Of a DNA stretch of 64,000 bases, positions 19,536 through 31,500 are shown in pieces. Made by a program: the position numbers and the translations under genes. This DNA comes from Micrasema longulum. Taxonomy: Eukaryota; Arthropoda; Insecta; Trichoptera; Brachycentridae. The notes beneath the pieces are model-generated. The model was not told the DNA's origin. It did not search any database and saw only the letters and a program-made list of their open reading frames with translations. The stretch is taken from the NCBI GenBank assembly GCA_022494885.1, contig JAGVSM010000934.1, forward strand, positions 186,001 to 250,000, given 5' to 3'. How positions within the stretch are numbered: position 1 is the first letter of the stretch; the number at the start of each line of letters is the position of its first letter.

Positions 19536-22500
19536 CTGTAAAAAAACTCATTATTTTACAAGTACAGAACAAACATGAATTACTTCAGTCAAACGACAGA
19601 ATTTGATTCAGGGTACTGCACTACCCAATATAAGAGTACTGCTTTACTAACCACCAAACTACTGAAAACCTTTCTAAATTATGACCTTTCCATGTTTAAA
19701 TTATTGTAAGACCATAAGTTGACAAATCTACCGGCTTTGACAGTTAAATGCATATGCTAAATTTTTCAGCCGATGCTGCCTGTCTAGTGATAAAAACTTT
19801 TGTTTTGTTAAGAGTTGATTATTGTAATGGTATCTATGCAAGTTTACCGATAGAAAAGGGTTCACCTATAAATTGTAATAAACAATGCAGTAAGATTTAT
19901 TTTTAGAATTCTAACCCGACTACTTTGGCAGCTACGATTTCCACAGAGGGTGGAATATAAATATATTGACTTATGTATAAGTCATTGCACAGCGCTGCTC
20001 TTGAGTATCTAAAGGAACTTATGCTTTCCATATGTCTTACAACTAAATTCAACGCAATCAAAATAATAGTCATCTAGACTTTTGAGTTCAGACTTGAATC
20101 AGAGGTTAGAGGTTCCCTTCCTGCTCGGTGGTAACGTCATTTCCATTTTCTAGCAGTTATTACGAGTATATACTGATACTCGATAGACATGATAATTAAA
20201 TACATGCAGTAAGTGTAAAACTCTGTGCAGGTGGATGAAAATACAGTTGTGTGTGAAATAGAGCCAGAACCCTGGACGAGTGTTTTAGACTCAATTGCTG
20301 CTTCAGGTATAAGTCCTGAAGAAGGAAATCGACTGGAGGTAAGTCCGCCTTGTGTAGTGGTGGTGTATTTGCTTACAATTCTTGAGATCCTAAGTTCCAA
20401 CTCCATTCCGAATCCATTTCTGGCAGGGTGGACACGAAATATTGATTTCAAAGGTTTTTTGAGTTGTAATATTTGATTGTTTCTGGACTGGCACCTGAAG
20501 CGTAAGGCTAATCACCTTACCTTCACATAACAGATTATTGAACTAAGCTGCATTTGGTTTACCAATGCAGTGTTTTGTGTATAAAGTGGATGACAATGTG
20601 TAAAAGGTAATGCAATTATAAAATAAATAAATATACAGTTCATTAAAAGTGTTAAATATTATAAAGTGGTATATAAAATACAAAGTTTTAGGCAAACGCA
20701 CTAACAAGTACACTATAAGGCTGATCAATTTTTGCTAAATTTCCTTTTCAGCCATTGAGTTGAAAACATTCATCCGGGGTTCGGTTTTATTTCACAAAAG
20801 GATGTATTCTTGCTCGGGCAACGGGAAAACAATACTAGTTTATTTAGATGACCAAATTACTTACGCTGTAATTTTCAATTTTTGTACGTATTCTGAAGAC
20901 AAATGTTTTGAAGGTCAAATCTTGGAACATGTTGTTATACGCTTTCTTATCTGTCTCCAGTGCTTGTCCAATCTCTTCCACCTTCCTTCCCATCATAATT
21001 TCGGCTGTTTCATTGAACACAGTCACCCATTGATCACCTGTGTGATCATTTACGCAAGCCTGTAAAAAACACAAATATAATTTATGTTGATATACATTTT
21101 CGAATGGAATGCAAAAGTCTACACGTTTACGGGGCTTATAGCTTGTCATTGAATGATTTAATTGATAATATTAAACATTCGGCCTATGTTGGACATGATA
21201 TTTCTCCAATTCTTCCATCTGTTGACATGCATAAAGGGCGTCGGAGTTAAGTAATTTTTATAAATGATAATGTTATTCAATTTATATCAAATACCATAAC
21301 GAAATTGATTTTAATAATTGAATTTAATACCATTGGTGTAATTGCAATATGGTCTGGAGGAAGAATGACAATATCCAACATAAGCCTGGATGGCTGTGAA
21401 AGGGACAATGAAAGCAGTATAAATTGAATTAAAGTCGCGGTTAATAAAATTGACATTTTAAAAAGTAACTCGTTTATTGACTAAAAATGTTTTTTGGTAT
21501 GAGCAAAACCGATAGGAAGACCATAAGTATTTTATAAGTGAAATTATATTAAATAGAAATGTACATAAATATAGGACAAGAAATAGAAATAGGATAAGAC
21601 TACCACTTAAGAAAAAAACAAAATCACAAAATAGCTTAATGTATAAAGGGTTAAAACTGTATGATGAGATGCCTGAAAGTATGAAGAATGAAAGAAAACT
21701 TACGGATTTAAAAAAAAAATGTTATGTTTATTGTAATAATGTAGTTATGTAAGAAATATTTAATAAGTATTTGTTATAATTGTAAATATATTAGTTAATA
21801 TACAATGTAATATTAACTAACTTAAGTAAATAAATAAATAAATAAATAGGTCTTTAAAACAGTTTTCAGGTGTGTGGACTTGTACCTTCTATGCAACACC
21901 TAAATTTGATAATTTTTATCTTCTGCTTAGTTTAAATATGAATATTTTGACCATTTGGACATACTCAAAACATTGTTGATTAAACTAGCTGGTAGTGACC
22001 AACCGATGTTTCAGTTTCAGTCGATAAAGCGAGTTTCGGTGGCAGTTTCGGTCAAAAATTGGTCGACACTTGGGCTCAGCCAAAACCTGCGGTCGGGATG
22101 TGTCGGATTATGTTCGGCTGTACTCCGGTGCATCGTTTGGCTTGTATCTAAGCTGCGTGACCTGTAACCTTTAGTTTATTTCGGCTTCTAAGAAGTTTCT
22201 ATAGCGTACATTGAAGAACCCTTACATATAAGTTAGATGTATACATCTTAACATAACAACGAACCAAAAAGCGCAAAAAGAAAACAAATTACTCATTAAA
22301 TTCATGCATTTAATAGTGTATTTTATTTAAACCTTATTTTTATGAACTCATAAGGTTTAACAATAAAAACGTCTAATATTGGGCGTTTTTAAGTGACTTT
22401 TACCTATGTATTTGAATAAGTTTCGGTTTCGGCCAAAACTAGAGCAAAAACCAAAATTCAGTTTTGGATGAAAATCTTGTTTTGGTCGGTCACAACTAAC

Positions 22501-25500
22501 TGGTTTTGCCTACTAGTTGAAATAATGAGGAAGTTCAGTGCTATTTGAAATTGTATGTAATTATTTTTTTTATGCGCGGTAAAAATTAGAGTATTAAACT
22601 TCGAAGTTCCTTGAAAATGTATGAAAAAAAAAGATTTTAATAAAAATGAACTACTTTGAACGACATTACAAGTTCATTTGAATCAACTAATGATAGAGTT
22701 TTGTGATAGATTTCCGGTTTACGGGAAGCCAATTCTTCAATCAGCAGAACTCACCGAAGAGAGCTTGCGACGTCACACGCGGAGTAATTTCAAAATTACA
22801 AAACAGGGCTAATAATATGATACATATAAATATTTTTGAATAAAAAAAAACCATTGAACTTCTTCATTAAGACCTCTCCCACATCAATAATGTTTCAGCT
22901 CTTTTACTTTACAAAAGTCAACAGATAGAAGAGTTGAGGAAATGTGAATATTTAAACATAGGCAGAATGGTGAATGTTACAGTGCGTAAAGTGGTCACTT
23001 AAACCAGCCAAGATCATAAGCCCTGTAAATGCATGGACCTCCATATTTCTTTCTCAAAAATGTTTTCCCTCTCTGTTGCGATAAATTTAGACGTTCAAAT
23101 GTGTTTATATTTAATTACTTACGGACATGATGATGCGATATTTGTAGTTGGGATATTCCCGGTTGCACTTCTCGCACTGGTATAGTCCGTTGTCTTGGTC
23201 GACTAGCTTCTTGTTGCACTGTTCCTGTGGGCACGCCTTGTACAGCGCATTCTCGCAGTTCACGTAACTCAGTACACCCAGCAGGCTAAAGTAGTCTCCC
23301 TTCTCCCCCCCTCCCAGCTGCTTTTCCTCCACCTCTGAAAAGGTGATCCACTCTCCGGAGCCACCGCCGCCCATCCCACCAGTTCTGGGAGAGAAAATTA
23401 AAGATATGTATGGGATAATTGTTAACTATATCTAGTTGTTAAAGTCACATCATTAGTAAAATAAAAAAATATTTTCAATTCACAATCCGCACCTAATGGT
23501 GCAAAGTTCATTGCATTTTAAATCCTTTCAGACCAATTCCTGTAAACATAAAAAATTATTTGTATTTTTTACGCACTTGAGGAATCATTTGATACATATA
23601 TTTTTTTTGTATCTTCAATACGTTTTACGGATCAGGGCTTGGAAAGGGAGATTTAGCAAAATGAGAACTCTCGCCTTCCACACAATAGCCAAGCTCTTTA
23701 AAGACCTAGGCTTAGAAGGCGAGAACTATTCACAGAGACCCGTCAGAATAGATTTTCACTGGTCGCAGTGAGGTCAGGAGCTTGTATACCACTGACCCCC
23801 ACCACTAAGAATAAGAAGAAAGAAGAATGCAGCCCTTGTTCCCTATCAGGTATAAGCAATATAAAATGCTTTTGGAAGTTGAATTCCATAGTCATTACAT
23901 CTGATGGCATAGGTAACATCGGATTATCGATAATGTATTGCTGCGAATTCCTCATAGTTCTAGATTTACAGTTGGCATTGCCTGACTCCATCGCACGTAG
24001 CATGGTCGTCATGTCCGCCTCCATCTGCTCATGAATGTGTAGAGGATTAAGGCATAACATCCCTTCTATCGCTTTAGTTGGAGTAGAGCACGTTGCTCCA
24101 GTGGCAATGCTACAGGCCATTTTTAATAGACTGGATAATGCACCGCTGCATACCTTTTTGTTGTTTTTTTTTTTGTGTCAAGCTGTACATCCATAGGTGA
24201 CCACAGGTCTTAGGTCTTACTATGGCTGTATATATCCAAAGTGCAGCCTTTAGTTTTAGGCCCCATTTTTTGCCGACCATGCGGCAGCCAGTGCCCAGTA
24301 TGATTTTGGCCTTTCGGATCACATGCTGTATGTGTAAATTCCAAGTTAGTCTTTGCTTCAAGATTATTCCCAGATATTTGACATCCTTGAAAAAGTTTAT
24401 AGTCTTATCAAAGAGAGTAGGAGGCTTAAGAGCAGGTAACTTCCTCCTCTTGGTGAAAGGGACTATAATATGTCATTGTTTTGCTGGCACTGACAGAAAG
24501 TTTTGTCTTCTTACAACAGTTCTCAATCTTTTTCAAGGGCATCTGCAAGAAAATCGATATAGTACTCTGGCATTTGTCAGAAGTGTCATCCTGACTGTTC
24601 TGTTGGATAGCATTGACTCGATCCATTTTACAGTGGTCGAATCAACACCACGTTCTGTGATTCCATTAGTAATGACTTCAGTTGAGGTGTTATCAAAATG
24701 TCCCTCAATGTCCAGAAAGACACAAAGGGCAATTTCTTTGTCATCAAGTGCCTTCTCTACTCAGTTGATGCAAGTAGTGCAGTCTTCGTGGACTTAATAG
24801 ACATGTTGATTAACATGAAGAGGTGCCACTTTTAGAGTGGTCTCTGTCAAGTAAATATAAATCACTTTCTCCATTGTTTTAAGAAGGAAAGACGTGAGAC
24901 TGATTGGTCTGTAAGACTTATTGACATTTACTTTTAAAGTATTAAAGAAGTATTTTTTCAGTTCTTTTTGTTTCATTTGAAGATCTTCCATGTTAATAAA
25001 TAGTCAAGTTTAATTTTAGTGGAATATATCTTGAATACAATTTAGAAGGACGACATGAATTCGCTCCCAAACAAACAAACCATTAATAATTGTAACAGTT
25101 ACAACTGATTTTAAACTATCAAATTGATTGATAAAAAAAGACAGTACATACACATAGTCTACAATCATTTGTAAAAGATAGAAAGCTTACCTTGCCGACA
25201 TATTGGTGACTTCTTGTGTAGCGCCACCATTGTCAAACCAGCCTCTCAAACGGTGTGCTTCCGGTAGGTCGGGATTAATCCTCAGGATGGTTCCTGATCT
25301 CATGGCGATGGTCTTACCACCTCCGAACTCCGACACAAAGGCCCCTTTCACGGCCACCACAGGGCGTTGGGAGCCGTCAAAGCTCTCCGCATCACCACCC
25401 CACAGTGTCAGTGTCACCTACATTTAAACAATATATTTATTTTTGTCTATGTCCGGGTAGATGAAGAATACCGTTTAGTGAAATAGAACCAGAATCTCCT

Positions 25501-28500
25501 GGACGAGTGTTAAATTTGATGGCACGAAAAACGTAAAATAAAAGCAATAACAACACAAAAAGTCCGTACTTTCAGTCGTCTTTAGCATCGCTGACATATT
25601 CTGTTGCAATAGGGTATTTCACAAGTCAGGAAAAACGTTAAAAATATAATATCGACGCTGGAAAGAAAAAAAGTTAACAAGCGACATGTAGCAACTTTAC
25701 AGCAGAGTCAATTAAAGTTTCTTGTTTTAATAAATAAAAAAATCTCGTACATACATTTTGGCATAGTTCCAACATACTCTAAATAAAAGTTTTAAATATA
25801 ATTTATTGATTACAAAAAAAAGTTTTGATTGGCTCTTCTATAAAATTGCTACGTGCTGATTGGTAAAATTTTCCTTTCCAGCGTCAATACATGTATTTGA
25901 AGTGGATTTTTACAATTTTAATGATATCACAATCGATGTATTCAAAAAAGTTTTCATTTATAATTTTCAGGTTTAAAAATGAGCACATACAAAACGGCTC
26001 GCAGTTGGCATCACGTCATTTTGACATCACGTGTTATGACCGCCACTGTGCTAATAAACATTGCGTGCAAATTTGGTGCCAAAACGTCATAAGTACCGTT
26101 TGTCCCACAGGGCGCGTAATGTCTTGTTTTCGGGTAATTCAAAATATGCACATTTTAAACCTTTGTGGAAAAATTATCTGACGTCACATGAACAAAATAT
26201 GGATGCAATTACCATAGTGACTTTGACCCTATTACAATAACCAAACCATCCACTCATACTTCACGGAACTATCAAACAGCAATATAATGTATAGACTCCT
26301 AACCGCTTTCTATCCCATATTCCAGAATATAAGGTGGGATTTTTTATTCAGATTAACCAGCTATCCCCAAATTCCACAAAACATTGATGAATTTAATAAA
26401 GTGGCCATAACTACAACAAAATATATCAACGTCACCAAAACCTCGGAATTCTTCTAAGAACACTATTTTTTATGTAGGTAGTTCTTAGTAGAAAGGGGTA
26501 CATGAAATATACAGGATGATGACTTCTATAAATAGGTACCCTATATAAAATAAAACAATAATTTTAGTGTTACAATTTAACATTAAATGAACCCATAAAG
26601 TTAGTGTCACTATTGAACAATAAATAATGAACCCATAATAATTTCAGTGTCACCTACAATTTAACAATAATTAATGAACCAACAAAGTTTCACATTATAT
26701 TTAGAAACAAATATCAGCTAAGTTTTTTAACAAGTTTTAATTAACCTATTTCAATTTTAAGTGTACTTAAAATGTGGTATGCAGTATCAATACTAGGTGG
26801 CAGTAAATTTATATCTTCGAAAAGTTAATAGGATGTTGAACTTATACAGTAAAACTTAAATTATCTTACAGCACTGCCTGACTGGTCAACGAGGTTAACA
26901 TCTCGTTTCTTGAGTTGTTTTCCAGAAGCTCGGGCCACCAGCTCCATAATGTCTGAAGCGTCCTTGCAGACACCAATCACATCTGCGAAAAAATTGCACA
27001 GATTATTTGTCTATCGTTATTTATCACAATTTGAATAATTTAGGGATCACTGAAACATAAGCACGGTCATAACCTGGACTAAAATTACAATGAGACTGTT
27101 AGAGTTTTACCAGTACGCATATTGAAGGCAACTGAAAATTGTATATAAATATATAAAAGTCTACTTATTGTCAGTCTACAATCAGCAAACAAACTTTTAA
27201 CATTTATGTAAATTTGTTCACAACATGTTTTATTTCATAGAAAATTTAACTGAGAACTGAACTGCTATCACAGAAAATATTGTATTATTTGAAGAACAGT
27301 ATATCGAGCCATGATCACCAAAACATTGTAACCGACCAAAACAATATTTTACAAAAGAACACTTCTTCCTCTCAATTAACAAGGAATACACTTAAAAAAT
27401 CAAACTGTTTTGACTTTTTATTTTATCGATACATATCTATATAAAATGCACTTATATCAACGACTAATCTCAATGTGATCATTTTGTGTTTATGTATACC
27501 CAAGCTGTGTTGCATAGAATTTGCACAAGACAGTGATATATTAAAGGGTTTGGTTAGCAAACATTAAAATTTATTCAAAATTATTATCTGCGGAGTAGGT
27601 CATGTCTCAAATATGGAGGACAATCTATCACTTAACGGGCTCTTACTTATCAAAGTTATATAGAGATGGTTGGATTGAGTGGAAAAGAACACCGCATTTT
27701 ACACATTAGTTTCTGGAGAACAGCGGAAGACAGATGGGACAAGTGGAAAAGTTTCCCGGATAATGGGTTGTGGCATAGATGATAATGTATCAAAAATATC
27801 TTTACCAATACAGCTGTCTGGTTCTTTAGTGGCTAAATCACTAACAGATATGAAGTTGTACATGACTCCAGGTACTGAGGTATTGTTGTCCATACACTCC
27901 TCCATTACTGTGTCATTATTGAAAGTCATCTCATACTCGTTCTTCAATGAGGTGTACTGCTTGTTGGCCGTCTTCAAAGTGCACCTACTTATATAGTACA
28001 CCTTGTCCACCTATAATAAATATACATCTGTATGTAGAATATTATTAGCATATTATCAGTGAAAAGGGTTACTGTCGATTTGAGTTATGATTGATTTCAA
28101 ATTATTGTAGTGGTCTTATATTAAACTAAAAGATTTTAAATGCTGAGAGAAAACAAAAAGTCTAAACTAAACTCAGGTTGTTCAGATCAAATCTGTACTA
28201 TTCAAGCCGGTTTTCACTGAGTCATTCTGTGTACGTTAGGTACATTATTATAATTCTGTAAGAAGATCTTTATAATTGCAATGAAAATAAGTTAAGGTGA
28301 GATGATCAGTCTTACGCTTCAGACTGTTTGAGTAAAGCTCATTATATCTCAAAATTGACATGCCAAAATGCTTTCACAAAACCAGAAAAAAAAACGCTTG
28401 TTTGTAGGGAGTTTGAGAGCTAAGGAAACCGAATTACCTCAACCATATCATAGTATTTGTCACACTGGTCCTTGAAGGCCGTGGCTCTGATTTCCCCACT

Positions 28501-31500
28501 CTCATCACATAGATCCATACTGAATAGTTTCCCTTCACCGCGCGAGTTACTCCAAGTGCGGATACTGCTCTTGTTCATAACGCGAGCCTTAATCACCCAT
28601 CTGCAATCAAAGCATATTATTTTTAATCTAAAATGAAGACATTTAGTGTTTTTTTTTTTACTATTATTATTTATTACTGCTTTTTTTTGTCTGCGTCCAG
28701 GCAGATTTAGAATACAGTTATGTGAGTGTAATATAAGCAAAATCCTGAAGGAGTATTATTCACTCTATGGCTATTCTCAGATAAAAATCCTGAAAGGGAA
28801 ATTGAGTGTAAACAAGACCGCCTCATAATCTAGTAGTTAAGGGTTTTAGAAAGTTTTTCAGCAACGGAACACTTCGCAAATCCGAACATTTTAACGGAAC
28901 ACTTAGCTTATTTTTAGCTTGGGAAATACATAACAATTCACATAAAAACATGAGCACCTGGTGAGTAGAATTCTTACATATTATATCTCTTATGGCATCG
29001 AGCCCGTTTCTGCACTTTGACTTTGTTGCAGCGTAATTAGAGATCCCACTTTGCATAAATAAGTTACAGAAAACGGAAGTAAAACAACGAAAGCTTGTTT
29101 CGACAAATTGCTGTACTCTTCTAACAAACTTGTCTAGATATCATTTAATCTTTGGATTCTCATACTCACTTGCGCTTAAGCTTACTTTATCTGTCACGGA
29201 AAATGGATTCTGAATCCAGGAATCGACCTTACTGGTTTTGGGAAAATATTGCAAAAAGTTGTTTTCGTATATACTTACTCCAAATTTCGCGGAACACATA
29301 TTCAAACTCCGTGGACTCGGTGGTATTTTGCGAAACGAAACCCTGGTGAAGTGGATACCAAGCTTGAGGTCCAGAATTTGATTCTTAGGAGGGTCAACAT
29401 GAAATATTTTATTATTATTAATTTTAAGCTAGCAGCTTAAAGCTGAAATGCTTAAATCTATTTAAACGAAAGTTAGTTGTTGGCGCACTTAAACTTTTCC
29501 GAAAACAAATTTAGTCCATTTTTGAACCCATTGAGATCAGCTCTTGTGGCAGCTTATTCCAACCATAAACAACCCTATTGTTCAGGAAATGCTTCCGTGG
29601 ATTTAGATTGAATCTCGTTTTCTCCAGCCTGAGACTGCGGCCTCAAAGACGAGCATCTTGAACATGGGATCCAAATTTGGGCAGCTATAGAGACTGTTGA
29701 GTATCTTGTATGTCTCTATCGGGTCACCCCTTTCTCTCCGTTCCTGCAGCGTTGTGAGACCGAGAGATTCCAGTCTCTCCATATATGGAAGCCGTTTTAG
29801 GGTCGGCGACAACTTTGTAGCTCGTCTTTCGACTCTTTCCAACAAGTTGATTTCCTTAACAAAATAAGGATTCCATATCTGAAACCCGTATTCGAGAATA
29901 GGTCTGATATATGTTTTGTATATTTTTAGTAGCATATTCGGTGTTATATATGAGAAGGCTTTTTTTTATCAAGTGGATAGTTGAATTGGATTTTTTTGTT
30001 ATGTTTAATATGTGACATTCCCATTTTAAATCATCTGTTATAGTTATTCCAAGGTCTTTTTGTTGTTTCAGTTTTCAAATCTACACCATTTAGACTATAT
30101 TTGAACTTGGGGTCTTTCGAGCCGATGTGAAGAACTGTAGATTTATTAACATTGAGTGTTGGAAGCCATTTCTTGGTCTATTCATGAATACTGTCCAGGT
30201 CTTGCTGTAGTTGAGTTGAGTGAGTGAGAGGGTTTGCATACAGCTTTGTATCATCTGCAAAAATTTTGGACTTTGATTGTATGATTGCTGGTAAATCTAT
30301 AATATAGAGTATGAAGAGAACCGGACCAAGTATGGATCCCTGCGGAACGGCGCTTATTTGTTTATAAGATGGCTTTACACTGCAATGTTTCAATGTCCTT
30401 GGATATCTGATTGACTTATTTAATATCTGACGATGTCGGTCACGATGAAACCCGGTCACTGGTAAAAATTATAAATAAAAGTGGAATGAAACTGTACGCG
30501 TATTTTGATTACTATAATCAAAATGCAGTTCTACCAAAAAATGTCAACAGAAAAACATTATCTGCATTATTACTGTCGTATTTACTTATTTTTTAGATTT
30601 AAAGAACTAAACTCTGTAAATATAATCCGCTTTTCCAAGTTTTTATAATATTTCATTAAGTAGTACGAAGTGAACGCCGATTGAATGAATAATATTAGGG
30701 TAATCAATGGTAACTGCGGCCGAATCACTCTGTCCTACGCAGTCGAAGCTGTTCACGGAGCTGGGACAAGACGAAATTGTCCTATCTACTGTATTGTACA
30801 TGCAAACGATACTCTACTTGTAATCAAACAACATGGTCTTAAATAGCTTCCTCATCTTGGATTAAATATCTTTTTAACACCACTTACTTATTCTGATAAG
30901 GGCTCAGAGTATTGATAGAATGTACGGTGTGGGAAGACAATTGGCCACCCGAACCGTTGGCAGTTGGTGCGGGCTGGGCGGGGCGGGGCTGCACAGGGGC
31001 GGGGGCTGCGGGAGCGGCGCCGCAAGCGGGGGCGCGCCCTCCCCCCTCCTGCCAGGTCACCGGGTTGCCGATCTTCATCCCGAGGCTGTCACCGGGAGCT
31101 ATCACAGTCACGCCTAGTATTATCATCACTCGTCTGTAACATTTCAAATACAAATTAAAAACAAAATTATATACAAACATATTTTTTTATTATGTTGCCG
31201 GCGGAAATTTGAAATGTTGATTTAAAAAATGTGTTTTTACACTAGAATATTTCATAGTCCCTGGACTGGAACCTGAAGCGTAAGACTTACCATCTTACCT
31301 TCATGAAAAAAACAAACATCAAGCTACACTGCGATTGATGTACCAATACAGTGCCCTATGCACCATTAGGTGCGGAAAGGGGATGATGATGAATAAATAT
31401 ACACATTTATATTTACTTTTTTTTTTTTACATCTTTTACTGTGTTTTTTTCATTTTACTATGTCATCATTATCATTCTATGTCCACTCCCTAGTTGGTGC

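Noticed and set aside
24222..24797. 191-codon plus-strand open frame
   Set aside because: Antisense shadow of the minus-strand LINE at 23780-25015, whose reverse-transcriptase text is recognisable.
27679..27996. Plus-strand 105-codon frame
   Set aside because: Antisense to RPA1 exon 5, which matches DBD-A.
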